This document shows, one piece after another, positions 36,312-46,444 of a stretch of DNA of 64,000 bases; the stretch's first letter is position 1; each line of letters begins with the position of its first letter. The notes under the pieces are model-generated. The model had not been told where the DNA came from. It was given only the letters and a program-made list of their open reading frames with translations, and made no database searches. The position numbers and the translations under genes are program-made. The DNA comes from Salegentibacter sp. (lineage in GTDB: Bacteria > Bacteroidota > Bacteroidia > Flavobacteriales > Flavobacteriaceae). Where the stretch lies: contig JAGXIH010000020.1 in the NCBI GenBank assembly GCA_024635795.1, positions 62,001 through 126,000 on the forward strand. The letters run 5' to 3'.

Positions 36312-37787
36312 TTATTCGTGTATTTTTTTCATTGCAGTCATCGCTTTTCTTAGCCTTCCCCCAACTTTTTCAACAGGATGTTGCCTGATTTCATCATTAA
36401 CGGCGATTAACTTTTGATTGTCCACTCCGGTATAATCAGTTCCGAAAGAATGGCCTATAACCTCCTTTGGCAAAGCATTTACATAATCTTTAATGAGTGG
36501 TTTTGCTGAATGATCAAATAAATAACAACCGTATTCAGCTGTGTCTGAAATGATACGGTTCATCTCATACAATTTTTTCCTGGCTATCGTATTGGCGATA
36601 AGCGGAGCCTCGTGCAACGACTCGTAATAAGCCGATTCCTCGATGATCCCGGCCTCGACCATAGTTTCAAAAGCCAGTTCCACGCCCGATTTTACAAAGG
36701 CGATGAGTAAAACTCCTTTATCGAAATATTCCTGCTCGCTAATCTCTTCTGAAGTAGCTTCTGTCTTTTCAAATGCGGTCTGACCGGTTTCTTCCCGCCA
36801 TTCCAAAAGTTCTTTATCATCGTTCGCCCAGTCCTGCATCATCCTGCTGCTGAAAGCCCCCGAAATGATATCATCCATATGCTTTCTAAAAAGCGGACGC
36901 AATTTCACCTTTAATTCATCAGCAATTTCATTGGCTCTTAATTTGGCCGGATTAGAAAGCCGATCCATCATATTGGTGATCCCACCGTGTTTTAAAGCTT
37001 CAGTTATGGTTTCCCAGCCATACTGAATGAGTTTTGCGGCATATTTCGGTTCAACTCCATCAGCCACCATCTTATCGAAACTCAAGATAGACCCGGTTTG
37101 CAATACCCCACAAAGGATGGTTTGCTCGCCCATAAGATCTGATTTTACTTCAGCAACAAAAGAGGATTCCAGCACTCCTGCCCTGTCCCCGCCTGTCGCC
37201 ACAGCATAGGCTTTAGCCCATTCAAAACCAATGCCCTGTGGGTCATTTTCCGGGTGAACTGCGATAAGGGTTGGTACCCCAAAACCTCTTTTATATTCTT
37301 CGCGAACTTCACTTCCGGGGCATTTGGGAGCGACCATAATCACGGTGATATCTTCCCTTATCTTCATCCCTTCTTCCACGATATTAAATCCGTGGGAATA
37401 GGAAAGCACCGCATTTTTCTTTATATGAGGTTGAATAGCTTTTATTACTGAAGTATGTTGTTTATCTGGCGTTAGGTTAATTACCAGGTCGGCCTGGGGA
37501 ATAAGCTCCTCGTAGGTACCCACTTTGAAACCATTTTCTGAAGCGTTTTTATAAGATTGGCGCTTTTCCTTAATAGCTCCTTCTCTCAAAGCATAGGAAA
37601 TATCCAAACCGCTATCACGCATATTCAAGCCCTGATTAAGGCCCTGGGCTCCACAGCCAACAATTACTATTTTCTTGTCTTTTAAGGCAGCTACACCATT
37701 TTTGAATTCTTCGCTTTGCATAAAACGACAGGTCCCTAACTGGGCCAGTTGTTCTCTTAATGGCAAGCTGTTAAAATAGTTTGTCAT
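36312..37787 (-). CDS. ilvC: Ketol-acid reductoisomerase, class II (IlvC)
   Basis: IlvC isomerises and reduces acetolactate or acetohydroxybutyrate with NADPH and Mg. At 491 residues it is the long class II form with a duplicated C-terminal knotted domain, as in E. coli. The Rossmann motif [20 protein letters not shown] lies at about 39-58; [18 protein letters not shown] and VMETNLMGE-like [14 protein letters not shown] provide metal and substrate residues. It lies between ilvN and ilvA. Confidence 0.95.
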   Translation of the reverse strand: MTNYFNSLPLREQLAQLGTCRFMQSEEFKNGVAALKDKKIVIVGCGAQGLNQGLNMRDSGLDISYALREGAIKEKRQSYKNASENGFKVGTYEELIPQADLVINLTPDKQHTSVIKAIQPHIKKNAVLSYSHGFNIVEEGMKIREDITVIMVAPKCPGSEVREEYKRGFGVPTLIAVHPENDPQGIGFEWAKAYAVATGGDRAGVLESSFVAEVKSDLMGEQTILCGVLQTGSILSFDKMVADGVEPKYAAKLIQYGWETITEALKHGGITNMMDRLSNPAKLRANEIADELKVKLRPLFRKHMDDIISGAFSSRMMQDWANDDKELLEWREETGQTAFEKTEATSEEISEQEYFDKGVLLIAFVKSGVELAFETMVEAGIIEESAYYESLHEAPLIANTIARKKLYEMNRIISDTAEYGCYLFDHSAKPLIKDYVNALPKEVIGHSFGTDYTGVDNQKLIAVNDEIRQHPVEKVGGRLRKAMTAMKKIHE

Positions 37788-37796
37788 AACTTCTAA

Positions 37797-38327
37797 TTAA
37801 TTGGTTGTATTAAATTGTTCTAATAATTTTGAGATCTGCATCTCTTCTTTGGTTACCGCAATTGTGCCCGATCGCACAAACTGCATCAACCCGTATGGTT
37901 TTAATTTTTCGTAAAGACTATCGGTCTCACTGCGCTTTCCTGTTTTTTCTATCACAAAGAATTTGGGAGTTACCGTAACGATTCGTGCATTGGTTCCTTT
38001 TATAAAATCCTGAATACTGAGATCGCCTACAAATTCTGATGAATTCACCTTGTAAAGCGCGGTTTCCTGGTAGATCATCTCTTCATCGGTATGATAAAAA
38101 GCTTTGATCACCTCTATTTGTTTTTCGATTTGCTTAACGACCTTCTGCACCTGTTCCTCATTAACCTGCACCACGATGATGAAACGCATCACGCCTTCTA
38201 CTTCGCTTTTAGACACGGTAACGCTTTCTATGTTGATGTGTCTTTTCAGAAAGATCGCAGCGATACGGCTTAACAACCCCACATTGTTTTCTGTATAGAT
38301 CGAAACTGTATAATTTTTCTTTTCCAT
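37797..38327 (-). CDS. ilvN: Acetolactate synthase small subunit (IlvN/IlvH)
   Basis: This regulatory subunit of 176 residues has an N-terminal ACT domain (YTVSIYTENNVGLLSRIAAIF, then HINIESVTVSKSE) and the second ALS_ss domain ending in LMQFVRSGTIAVTKE. It binds valine for feedback control in the family. Its start codon overlaps the ilvB stop (TAATG), indicating coupled synthesis of the two subunits. Confidence 0.94.
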   Translation of the reverse strand: MEKKNYTVSIYTENNVGLLSRIAAIFLKRHINIESVTVSKSEVEGVMRFIIVVQVNEEQVQKVVKQIEKQIEVIKAFYHTDEEMIYQETALYKVNSSEFVGDLSIQDFIKGTNARIVTVTPKFFVIEKTGKRSETDSLYEKLKPYGLMQFVRSGTIAVTKEEMQISKLLEQFNTTN

Positions 38328-40060
38328 TACTCCAATAATATTTCTGAAACTGCCGCCCCGGTAGGAACCATAGGGAATACATTTTCTTCCTGTTCAACTT
38401 TTACTTCAAGGAAATAAGCTTCTTTAGATTCCATCATTTCCTTCACTGCATCTGCCAGTTGAGCTCTTTCGGTCACTTGGTTGGCCTTTATATGATAACC
38501 TTTGGCAATGGTTACAAAATCAGGGTTTACCATCTCGGTGGAAGCATAGCGCTTGTCAAAAAAGAGCTGTTGCCACTGGCGCACCATCCCTAAAAAACCA
38601 TTGTTGAGGATCACGATCTTCACCGGAACTTTAGTCTGAAAAATAGTTCCCAACTCCTGAATGGTCATCTGGTAGCCGCCATCTCCAATTACAGCCACCA
38701 CTTCCCGGTGTGGAACACCCATTTTCGCTCCGATAGCCGCCGGAAGGGCAAAACCCATAGTTCCCAATCCGCCGGAGGTCACCTTGCTGCGTGTTTGATT
38801 GAATTTAGAATATCTGCAGGTCACCATCTGGTGTTGCCCTACATCTGAAACTATTACCGCATCGCCTTTGGAGCAGGTATTGATCTCATCGATCACCTCT
38901 GCCATTCCAATTTTTCCACGTTCGGCATTAAGGTCATTTTTGATGATCTTATCAAACTCTATATCATATAGATCTTTGAATTCCTGATGCCAGGCCTTGT
39001 GCTCCTTCTCCTTTACAAGATCAAGCAGTAAGGCCAGGGTTTTATTCACATTTCCTAAAACAGGAATATCTGCTTTTACATTTTTATCTATTTCAGATGG
39101 GTCTATTTCAAGATGGATTACCTTGGCCTGTTTCGCATATTTATCAAGATTTCCGGTAACCCTGTCATCGAACCGCATCCCAATGGCAATAAGCACATCA
39201 CATTCATTGGTGAGCATATTCGGCGCGTAATTTCCGTGCATTCCCACCATCCCCACATTAAGCGGATGATCGGTAGAAAGGGCCGAAAGTCCCAGAATTG
39301 TCCAGGCAGCCGGAATGTCGGTTTTTTCCACGAGTTGCTTCAGAAGCTGTTCTGCTCCCCCAAGGATCACGCCCTGGCCAAAGATGATAAACGGCTTTTT
39401 AGCCGAATTGATCGCTTCCGCAGCCTTTTCAAGCTGTGGCATACTTATCTCAGGTTCAGGTTTATAACTTCGAATTCCTGAACATTTTTTATAACTGAAT
39501 TCCAGCGAAGCAAATTGCGCATCTTTAGTGATATCGATCAACACCGGCCCGGGCCTTCCTGATCTGGCAATATAGAATGCCCTGGCTATGATCTCAGGGA
39601 TCTCTTCGGCTTTGGTGATCTGGTAATTCCATTTTGTAATTGGCGTTGAAATTCCCACAATATCGGTTTCCTGAAAAGCGTCGCTTCCCAGCAAATGCGA
39701 GCCCACCTGCCCGGTGATACATACCAAAGGGGTAGAATCTATCTGGGCATCAGCAATTCCGGTGACCAGGTTAGTTGCTCCGGGACCAGAAGTGGCCACT
39801 GCCACTCCAACTTTCCCCGTTACCCTCGCATAACCCTGAGCCGCGTGCGTAGCGCCCTGTTCGTGGCGTGTGAGGACGTGGTGAATCTCTTTCTGGTACT
39901 TGTACAATTCGTCATAAACAGGCATTATTGCCCCTCCCGGGTACCCATAAATGGTTTCCACTCCCTCTTCCAACAAACACTTTATCACGGCTTCAGCTCC
40001 TGAAACCGTTGTTGTGGCAGGAGTGGCAAGCTTTTCGAAACTAGCTGTCTTTACTTCCAT
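38327..40060 (-). CDS. ilvB: Acetolactate synthase large subunit (IlvB)
   Basis: IlvB is the ThDP- and FAD-dependent catalytic subunit, 577 residues. YGYPGGAIMPVYDELYK (38-54) precedes the ThDP-activating Glu in TRHEQGATHAAQGYARVTG. GPGATNLVTGIADAQIDSTP follows, and the Mg/ThDP motif is GDGGYQMTIQELGTIFQ...NNGFLGM. It follows ilvD closely and overlaps ilvN. Confidence 0.96.
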   Translation of the reverse strand: MEVKTASFEKLATPATTTVSGAEAVIKCLLEEGVETIYGYPGGAIMPVYDELYKYQKEIHHVLTRHEQGATHAAQGYARVTGKVGVAVATSGPGATNLVTGIADAQIDSTPLVCITGQVGSHLLGSDAFQETDIVGISTPITKWNYQITKAEEIPEIIARAFYIARSGRPGPVLIDITKDAQFASLEFSYKKCSGIRSYKPEPEISMPQLEKAAEAINSAKKPFIIFGQGVILGGAEQLLKQLVEKTDIPAAWTILGLSALSTDHPLNVGMVGMHGNYAPNMLTNECDVLIAIGMRFDDRVTGNLDKYAKQAKVIHLEIDPSEIDKNVKADIPVLGNVNKTLALLLDLVKEKEHKAWHQEFKDLYDIEFDKIIKNDLNAERGKIGMAEVIDEINTCSKGDAVIVSDVGQHQMVTCRYSKFNQTRSKVTSGGLGTMGFALPAAIGAKMGVPHREVVAVIGDGGYQMTIQELGTIFQTKVPVKIVILNNGFLGMVRQWQQLFFDKRYASTEMVNPDFVTIAKGYHIKANQVTERAQLADAVKEMMESKEAYFLEVKVEQEENVFPMVPTGAAVSEILLE

Positions 40061-40071
40061 AATTCACCTTA

Positions 40072-41745
40072 TTAAAATTCGTCGGTTACGCAACCTTGTG
40101 AGGCCGAGGCAACCGTTCTTGCATATTTGTAAAGCACCCCTTTGCTGAATTTAAGCGCGGGAGCTTTCCAGTTTTTCTTTCTTTCTTCTATTTCTTTTTC
40201 GGAAAGAGCTACCTCTATCCTGTTGGTTTCGGCATTGATGGTGATCTGGTCCCCATCTTTCAGAAAAGCGATAAGTCCGCCTTCCTGGGCTTCGGGGGTA
40301 ATATGGCCTACCACATAGCCGTGGGTACCTCCTGAAAATCTTCCATCAGTGATCAAAGCGACGTCTTTACCGAGCTTTGCACCCATTATGGCTGAAGTTG
40401 GTTTTAGCATTTCAGGCATTCCCGGGCCACCTTTTGGACCTTCGTATCTTATTACTACAACATCGCCTTTCTTTACTTTTCCTTCGGAAATTCCATCGTT
40501 CGCGGCATATTCTGAATCGAATACCCGGGCCTTCCCGGTAAATTGCAAACCTTCCTTGCCGGTGATCTTGGCCACCGAACCTTCTTCTGCCAGGTTTCCG
40601 TAGAGAATACGAATATGTCCGGTCTTCTTGATAGGATGCTCCAAATCCCGAATCACATCCTGCCCGGCTTCCAGATCCGGAACGTCAGCCAGATTTTCAG
40701 CTAAAGTTTCCCCGGTTACGGTAAGACAATCGCCGTGCAACATTCCGTTTTGCAGCATATATTTTAAAACCGCAGGAATTCCGCCAATTCTGTGAACATC
40801 TTCCATCGCGTATCTTCCGCTGGGCTTGAGATCGGCCAGGAAAGGCGTACTGTCGCAGATTCGTTGAAATTCATTCAGACTGAAATCCACTTCTGCCGAT
40901 TTCGCAATTGCCAGGAAATGCAGCACCGCATTGGTAGACCCACCAAGAACGGTAAGCAGCCTGATGGCGTTCTCCAGAGATCTTTTAGTAACTATATCGC
41001 GGGGTTTGATATCTTTTTCAAGAAGCAAACGCATCGCTTTTCCTGCTTCAATGCTTTCGGTTTTTTTCAGTTCATTCGTGGCCGGATTTGAGGAATTATA
41101 AGGCAAAGACATTCCCAAGGCTTCAATAGCAGAAGCCATAGTATTCGCTGTGTACATCCCGCCACAGGCACCGGCACCCGGACAGGCTTTTTCAATAATA
41201 CTTTCGTATTCCTCCTTATCGATATCGCCGGCGGTCTTTGCGCCCCAGGCTTCGAAAGCAGAAACCACGTCCAGTTTCTTCCCGTTATGACACCCGGAAG
41301 CAATGGTACCACCGTAAACCAAAATTGCCGGACGATTAATGCGCAGCATTGCCATAAGGGCGCCCGGCATATTTTTATCGCAGCCTACCACGGTAACCAT
41401 CCCGTCGTACGACATCGCGTGCACCACGGTTTCTATAGAATCGGCTATGATATCACGGGAAGGAAGGGAATATCTCATTCCCGGGGTACCCATCGAAATG
41501 CCGTCGCTTACGCCAATGGTGTTGAAAATAAGACCTACCAGTTCTGCTTCTGTACATCCCTGTTTTACCAGTTTTGCCAGATCGTTAAGGTGCATATTAC
41601 AGGGGTTGCCCTCGTAACCGGTACTGGCGATCCCCACAAAGGGTTTTTTAAAATCATCTTTGGTAAGACCAATTGCGTGCAACATAGCCTGAGACGCCGG
41701 TTGCGAATCGCTTTGTGTTAAAACTTTACTGAATTTATTAAGCAT
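40072..41745 (-). CDS. ilvD: Dihydroxy-acid dehydratase (IlvD)
   Basis: IlvD is an Fe-S dehydratase that makes the 2-oxo acids of valine and isoleucine. The chain is 557 residues. Cluster cysteines lie in [25 protein letters not shown] and [20 protein letters not shown]. The ATG at 41745 gives the family-like [11 protein letters not shown] opening; the frame is open to 41808, but those residues look like leader. It is the first gene of ilvDBNCA and is preceded by a 901-base non-coding stretch. Confidence 0.95.
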   Translation of the reverse strand: MLNKFSKVLTQSDSQPASQAMLHAIGLTKDDFKKPFVGIASTGYEGNPCNMHLNDLAKLVKQGCTEAELVGLIFNTIGVSDGISMGTPGMRYSLPSRDIIADSIETVVHAMSYDGMVTVVGCDKNMPGALMAMLRINRPAILVYGGTIASGCHNGKKLDVVSAFEAWGAKTAGDIDKEEYESIIEKACPGAGACGGMYTANTMASAIEALGMSLPYNSSNPATNELKKTESIEAGKAMRLLLEKDIKPRDIVTKRSLENAIRLLTVLGGSTNAVLHFLAIAKSAEVDFSLNEFQRICDSTPFLADLKPSGRYAMEDVHRIGGIPAVLKYMLQNGMLHGDCLTVTGETLAENLADVPDLEAGQDVIRDLEHPIKKTGHIRILYGNLAEEGSVAKITGKEGLQFTGKARVFDSEYAANDGISEGKVKKGDVVVIRYEGPKGGPGMPEMLKPTSAIMGAKLGKDVALITDGRFSGGTHGYVVGHITPEAQEGGLIAFLKDGDQITINAETNRIEVALSEKEIEERKKNWKAPALKFSKGVLYKYARTVASASQGCVTDEF

Positions 41746-42102
41746 TACTTTTTCTTCTTTTTCTTTTAAAAAATTAAAAGTAGCCTGATAAGATTTTGAC
41801 CATAGCATTTAAGCCGTTGCTTAATTACTTTCAGAGAGTTTTAAATACAGTTAATTAAATGATTTTCAGTAATTTGAAATCAATATAATTACGATAGCTG
41901 AAAACATAGTTTTTGAAGAAGCAATTCTTTCCTTAAATTCCTTTGTGAAGCAGCAGAGACAGGAAGTTTAGAAGATTCTGATTTGTTTGAGCTTATATTG
42001 AAAAATAAGGTTTTTTAAAGGGAATTAATGAGAAATTGACAATGCTGCTTTTTCCTTGGGAAATTGAAATGACAAATTATGAAATTCTCACTCCAAACAA
42101 AT

Positions 42103-42160
42103 GATCGCCGCGCTTCGTTCCTCTTCGCTCGCGATGACGAATCCCAGTAGGCGAACGTCA
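42103..42160. repeat. CGTCATTGCGA-family repeat fragment
   Basis: GATCGCCGCGCTTCGTTCC and CTCGCGATGACGA, followed by AACGTCATTGGGAGACC, are recognisable degenerate arms of the CGTCATTGCGA repeat family. Confidence 0.5.
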
Positions 42161-42248
42161 TTGGGAGACCCGTGATAAAAAATTAACTAGCGTGAGATGA
42201 TGACGTGTTACGAGCCTGGCGAGTTTAAACTCCGTTTGTGAGTGTAGT

Positions 42249-42331
42249 AAATCAGCAGCGTAAATAATTTTTGAAGCCTTGGAAAAAATTTAGCTGCTGA
42301 TTTGCGGTTTTTTGGCCTTATTGCCAAAAAA
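42249..42331. repeat. Tandem perfect hairpins of unknown origin
   Basis: AAATCAGCAGC (42249-42259) pairs with GCTGCTGATTT (42293-42303). TTTTTTGGC (42308-42316) then pairs with GCCAAAAAA (42323-42331). The pair of hairpins within 83 bases is more ordered than chance. It could be a decayed mobile-element end or a small RNA. Confidence 0.55.
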
Positions 42332-42476
42332 ACACCTCCACATAGGACGCCTTTTTTTGTTTCGTTTTTTGGGCGAGCAAAAAATGAAAATGGGGATTTC
42401 TAAACTAAGTTTTAAACTGGATTATAAATAGAAAAAAACTGACTATAATTAAATTTTAAAATAAGTCAATGGTATG

Positions 42477-42610
42477 GATCCCGATGAAAATCGGGAGACT
42501 CAAGCAATCTGTTGTAATCAGTTCTCAGTTAAGAGTTGCCACGGTTTACACTAAATAAATCGGAGTCTTCCAACGAAAGATTGCCACGGCCTTCGGCCTC
42601 GCAATGACGT
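42477..42610. repeat. CGTCATTGCGA-type dispersed repeat
   Basis: The block begins GATCCCGATGAAAATCGGGA with AAGCAATCTG and ends in AAAGATTGCCACGG / CCTCGCAATGACGTT. The motifs match those of the element at 31634-31709, with a longer centre. Confidence 0.65.
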
Positions 42611-42646
42611 TAATATAAACTGCTCACTGCGACTGCCAACTGAAAA

Positions 42647-44176
42647 CTACTTTTTCTTCTTCAGCGAATAAAGATCTTTCCTGCGGTCTTTCATATTTCT
42701 CACACTTCCAAAGTTATGAAGCTCCTTGAGCAGGTCCAGGTCTACGTCTACAAGCAAGGTGCTTTCGGTGTTTGGCGTGGCTTCCGCCTTGATCCCGTTT
42801 ACCGGAAAGGCAAAGTCAGAGGGGGTTAACACCGCGCTTTGAGCGTACTGAATATCCATATTATTCACTTTTGGCAAGTTCCCTACCGAGCCTGCAATAG
42901 CCACGTAACATTCGTTTTCCACGGCTCTGGCCTGGGCGCAGATCTTAACCCGGGAATATCCGTTTTGAGTATCAGTCATAAATGGCACAAAGAGAATATT
43001 CATTCCTTCCTCGGCAAGTATTCTTGAGACTTCAGGGAATTCTATATCATAACATATCAAAACCCCAACCTTCCCACAATCGGTATCGAAGGTTTGCAGT
43101 TTGCTACCGCCTTTCATCCCCCAGGCAGATTCCTCTGCCGGAGTGATGTGCAATTTTTCGTAGCGTTCGTAAGTTCCGTCGCGACGACAAAGGAAACCAA
43201 CATTATACATATGTTCCCCGATTACCATCGGCATACTTCCGGTGACGATGTTGATGTTATAGGTGATCGCAAAATCCTGGAAGGTTTCCAGCAGGCGTTC
43301 GGTATAGGTTGAAAGTCCACGGATGGCTTCAGGTTCGTTCAAATGATTGAACTCGGCCATAAGAGGCGCGTTAAAAAGTTCGGGGAATAGAATGAAATCG
43401 CTCTGGTAATCACTAACTGCGTCTACAAAGAATTCTATCTGGGAAACCAGCGAGTCATAATCTTTAAAAAGACGCATCTGCCACTGTACCAACCCAAGTC
43501 TGACTACTGTTTTTGGAGTATCAATCAGCTTTTTGGTTTTGGTATAGTAGATGTTGTTCCACTCCATCAGGATTGCATATTCCTTACTTTCAGCATCACC
43601 GGGAAGATAGCCTTTAATCACCTTTTTTACGTGAAAATCGTTGGAAAGCTGAAAAGACAAAACCGGATCGTGTATCTCCTGAAGCTTTACTTTTTCAATG
43701 TATTTCTTCGGAGTAAGTTCTTTCGCATATTTGGCGTAATTGGGGATCCTTCCGCCAAAGACGATAGATCTGAGATTGAGCTGCTCGCAGAGTTCCTTTC
43801 GGGCTTCATACAAACGCCTGCCCAAACGCATTCCGCGGTACTCGGGATGAATAAATACGTCTATCCCATAGAGCACATCGCCATTGGTGGTGTGATTAGA
43901 AAAATTGTCTCCGCCAATAATATCCTCGTAGGTATGGTTCTCGTCAAATTTCTTGGAATCTATGATGATCGCCAAGGCACACCCCGCGATCTTATTATCG
44001 ATCTCGATACAAAACTGGCCCTCGGGAAACTTGTTCACAAGATTCCTAATATCATCCTTGCTCCAGTATTCATCGGGCATCTTTTGATAACTCTTTATCA
44101 TAGAGACCTTGAGTTCCTGGTAATCTTTCAATCTAAGATTTCGGAGGTCTATTTTAGGTGTTTCATTCACGATCAT
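42647..44176 (-). CDS. GNAT acetyltransferase-nitrilase fusion
   Basis: This 509-residue two-domain protein has an N-terminal GNAT domain (about 1-215; IDVFIHPEYRGMRLGRRLYE is the acetyl-CoA loop) joined to a carbon-nitrogen hydrolase domain (about 225-505). The nitrilase triad is visible: Glu in ILFPELFNAPLM, Lys in YEKLHITPAEES and Cys in VGVLICYDIEFPEVSR. The domain pair suggests that amide hydrolysis and N-acylation act on one metabolite, but the substrate is unknown. It is a stand-alone gene. Cytosolic. Confidence 0.9.
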   Translation of the reverse strand: MIVNETPKIDLRNLRLKDYQELKVSMIKSYQKMPDEYWSKDDIRNLVNKFPEGQFCIEIDNKIAGCALAIIIDSKKFDENHTYEDIIGGDNFSNHTTNGDVLYGIDVFIHPEYRGMRLGRRLYEARKELCEQLNLRSIVFGGRIPNYAKYAKELTPKKYIEKVKLQEIHDPVLSFQLSNDFHVKKVIKGYLPGDAESKEYAILMEWNNIYYTKTKKLIDTPKTVVRLGLVQWQMRLFKDYDSLVSQIEFFVDAVSDYQSDFILFPELFNAPLMAEFNHLNEPEAIRGLSTYTERLLETFQDFAITYNINIVTGSMPMVIGEHMYNVGFLCRRDGTYERYEKLHITPAEESAWGMKGGSKLQTFDTDCGKVGVLICYDIEFPEVSRILAEEGMNILFVPFMTDTQNGYSRVKICAQARAVENECYVAIAGSVGNLPKVNNMDIQYAQSAVLTPSDFAFPVNGIKAEATPNTESTLLVDVDLDLLKELHNFGSVRNMKDRRKDLYSLKKKK

Positions 44177-44320
44177 AAGGTTTTACAGCCTGCGAAGATA
44201 CTGCGGAATTTAATGCTTTGAAAGCGCTATTTTTAAAGAAGATAAAAATATCAAAACAACTCCCGGAAAATAGTGGTCCGGACAGAAATATTTCCAAAAT
44301 TGCCTTTTATTCCTATTGAC

Positions 44321-44953
44321 CTATATCAGATATATTTTATGTTTTATGGCAAATAACACCAGGCCAATCCGGCTGCGCACGTTGAGTTTATTGAAAAGAC
44401 TTTCGCGATAACCGTCTATGGTCTTCGGACTTAAATTCATCTTTGCAGCAACCTGTTTGTAAGTCATTTCAGAACAGGCCAGGCCTAGAAACTCCATTTC
44501 CCGCGCACTAAGATTTTCAAAGGCTTTTGCCTTTCCGTGATTTTCTATGGCTTCAGAAACCGTATCGGTATAATAGTAACCTTCGTAGATCACCTGCTTC
44601 AGCGCATAACGGAATTCATCGGGGTCTATATCTTTAAGTAAATATCCGCGGCAGCCAAGTTTCACCATTCTAAAAATGGTTTCCTCATCATCCTCCATCG
44701 TTAATGCCAGCACTTTTTGTTCGGGATACTTATCCTTTAGCCAGACCATAGTTTTGGGCCCGTCCATAACCGGCATTTTTATATCCAGAAGAACGATATC
44801 GGGTTTTGGGCGGTTGGCACCAAAGAACTCCACGAGTTCCTGGCCATTTTTATAAAGCCCAGACACCTCGAACTCCCCAAAAGAATTCACCAGGTTTTGT
44901 AAAGATTTTGCAAATAGATTGTGATCATCTACAATTGCGACCGTTTTACTCAT
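44321..44953 (-). CDS. LuxR/NarL-family response regulator
   Basis: This 210-residue transcription factor has a receiver domain (residues 1-120) with the acidic pair Asp9/Asp10 in AIVDDHN, phospho-acceptor Asp57 in IVLLDIKMP, and Lys in YLLKDID. The LuxR-type HTH (about 145-208) includes LSAREMEFLGLACSEMTYKQ and NLSPKTIDGYRESLFNKL. The ATG at 44953 starts the receiver domain and lies 2 bases after the kinase stop. It is the output of the two-component pair at the end of the duplicated-module unit, and plausibly regulates that unit. Confidence 0.93.
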   Translation of the reverse strand: MSKTVAIVDDHNLFAKSLQNLVNSFGEFEVSGLYKNGQELVEFFGANRPKPDIVLLDIKMPVMDGPKTMVWLKDKYPEQKVLALTMEDDEETIFRMVKLGCRGYLLKDIDPDEFRYALKQVIYEGYYYTDTVSEAIENHGKAKAFENLSAREMEFLGLACSEMTYKQVAAKMNLSPKTIDGYRESLFNKLNVRSRIGLVLFAIKHKIYLI

Positions 44954-44955
44954 AA

Positions 44956-45738
44956 TTATTCTTGCACCTTGGTTGGATAGGCTAAATATAAGCAAGTTCC
45001 CGCACCTGGTGAAGAATCAAGCGAAAACTTAGTGTTTACCAGTATTGCCCGGCTTTCCATATTAAAGAGTCCGGAGTTCTTTGAGATGCTTTCCTTATCG
45101 AATCCCTTCCCGTTATCACAGGCTTTGATTCTTATCTCTTCAGGATCATAGGCTATAGAAACATCCAGATTTGAAGCCTGCGCGTGCTTGATAACGTTGG
45201 AAAAGAACTCCTGGAGTATTCTGAATAAAATTATGCTGTGTTGCTGCGGAATCTCCTGGTTTTCTCCTGAAACTTCCAGGTTGGTTTCAATAACGCCCAT
45301 CCGCTGAAACCTTTCCAGTTCATTTTCTACGGAAGTGTCTAAACCGGCATAACCAATCACCTGATTGTTCAGGGATTTTGACAGCGAGCGCACTTCCCGA
45401 AGCGAATTGGCCACGGTTTCTTTAATTTCCAGGGCTGAAGCTTTCTCGGCTTCCGCGAGGTTTTTTGAAAAAATATTAAGCTGCATATTGGCAACTGATA
45501 GTAACTGACCAATATTATCGTGCAATTCCCAGCCTACATTCTTCAAGGTTTGTTCCTGCATTTCTATACGCGAACTGGCTATTTCCCGCTCAAAACGCTG
45601 TTCGGTTTCATATTGCTCCTGTAACATCTTGTTTTTTCGTTTTTGGTACACCACGAAAAATACGATCACAAATGCAGTAAGCAGCAGAATTACTACAATA
45701 AAGTATACAATAAGTAAAAGTTCTTCTTTAGAGAGCAT
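44956..45738 (-). CDS. Sensor histidine kinase without sensor domain
   Basis: This 260-residue kinase is of the HisKA_3 (NarX/DegS) class. One transmembrane helix (about 8-30) is followed by a coiled coil (about 32-68), the phospho-acceptor His in VGWELHDNIGQLLSVA, and an HATPase_c domain with FFSNVIKHAQA (N box), ACDNGKGFD (G1) and SPGAGTCLYL. There is no periplasmic or PAS/GAF input domain. Its start overlaps the 3' end of the upstream membrane-protein gene by 11 bases, suggesting that the membrane protein supplies the signal. The ATG at 45738 is chosen; a longer frame exists to 45792. Confidence 0.9.
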   Translation of the reverse strand: MLSKEELLLIVYFIVVILLLTAFVIVFFVVYQKRKNKMLQEQYETEQRFEREIASSRIEMQEQTLKNVGWELHDNIGQLLSVANMQLNIFSKNLAEAEKASALEIKETVANSLREVRSLSKSLNNQVIGYAGLDTSVENELERFQRMGVIETNLEVSGENQEIPQQHSIILFRILQEFFSNVIKHAQASNLDVSIAYDPEEIRIKACDNGKGFDKESISKNSGLFNMESRAILVNTKFSLDSSPGAGTCLYLAYPTKVQE

Positions 45739-46444
45739 TTTGTAATTTTTTAGGGTAAGTCTTTCTCTTTTTGGCCAGCCATAAAAAAGCAATGCTGTAG
45801 GAACTATACATAAGAATATTCATTGCAATTAAAACAATACTACTAAGTTCAACAAATTCCGGACTTTTGTTTGTAAAATATTTAAAATAAATAATAATAG
45901 GAGTTGTGCAGAGAAAATATAAAAGCGCAGCAAAAGAAATGTAAAAACTAATTTCCCTTTTTATAATTAAAATTTTAGAACTCAATAAAATTTCGAAATA
46001 ATAATAAAAAATCACTCCCAACAGAAAAATACTCCCTAAAACAAAAGTTACTGCAGAATTACTTTGGAAAAATACATCTGAAACTATTAAATTGACAATA
46101 CAGATTAAAACATAAACAATCAGAAGTTTATCAATAAGCTTTCCTATTTTCTCGTTTAAAATATTCCATCTAAAATATAGAATATAACTAACAAAACTGA
46201 TAATAAGATATGGATTAAAAAGCCAGAAGTTTCTATACCAAAAAGTATTTTTAAGAAAATGTAAGGGTTCATTCCAATAAATTATCGCAGGTATGAATCC
46301 AATAGTTTCAACGAAAAATGTAAACAATAAAAAATACGAGAAAAACCCAATCGCCTTATCAGTTGGGTTTTTCCGGTAATAATATAAACCGGATATTGCT
46401 GCAACAGCCTCAAGTAAAAATACCAGAAATCTGAGATCTTGCAT
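45728..46444 (-). CDS. Polytopic membrane protein, module copy 1
   Basis: I do not recognise this protein. It has 238 residues with about seven hydrophobic segments and no signal peptide. It is paralogous to the gene at 46952: FLKNTFWYRNFWLFNP corresponds to FLKDSPFSRNTWYFNL, and SSKILIIKREISFY to SDKILNFKRNLFFY. The ATG at 46444 overlaps the stop of the small soluble gene (TGATG), and its own end overlaps the kinase. The codons are strongly AT-rich. A receptor-like role for the adjacent sensor-less kinase is inferred. Confidence 0.8.
   Translation of the reverse strand: MQDLRFLVFLLEAVAAISGLYYYRKNPTDKAIGFFSYFLLFTFFVETIGFIPAIIYWNEPLHFLKNTFWYRNFWLFNPYLIISFVSYILYFRWNILNEKIGKLIDKLLIVYVLICIVNLIVSDVFFQSNSAVTFVLGSIFLLGVIFYYYFEILLSSKILIIKREISFYISFAALLYFLCTTPIIIYFKYFTNKSPEFVELSSIVLIAMNILMYSSYSIAFLWLAKKRKTYPKKLQNAL

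Larger units (their letters stand above)
41746..42646. other. 901-base non-coding spacer upstream of ilvD
   Basis: No convincing gene is present on either strand. The right half is built of repeats: a GATCGCCGCGCTTCGTTCC / CGCGATGACG segment (42103-42160), nested hairpins at 42249-42331, and a CGTCATTGCGA-type element at 42477-42610. The left half (41821-42060) is plain AT-rich sequence that should contain the ilvD promoter. I see no leucine/isoleucine-rich leader peptide. Confidence 0.55.

Noticed and set aside
41746-41808. N-terminal extension of ilvD as a possible leader peptide
   Set aside because: The 21 codons hold no run of Leu, Ile or Val, and the extension is in frame with ilvD without a stop, so it is not an attenuation peptide.
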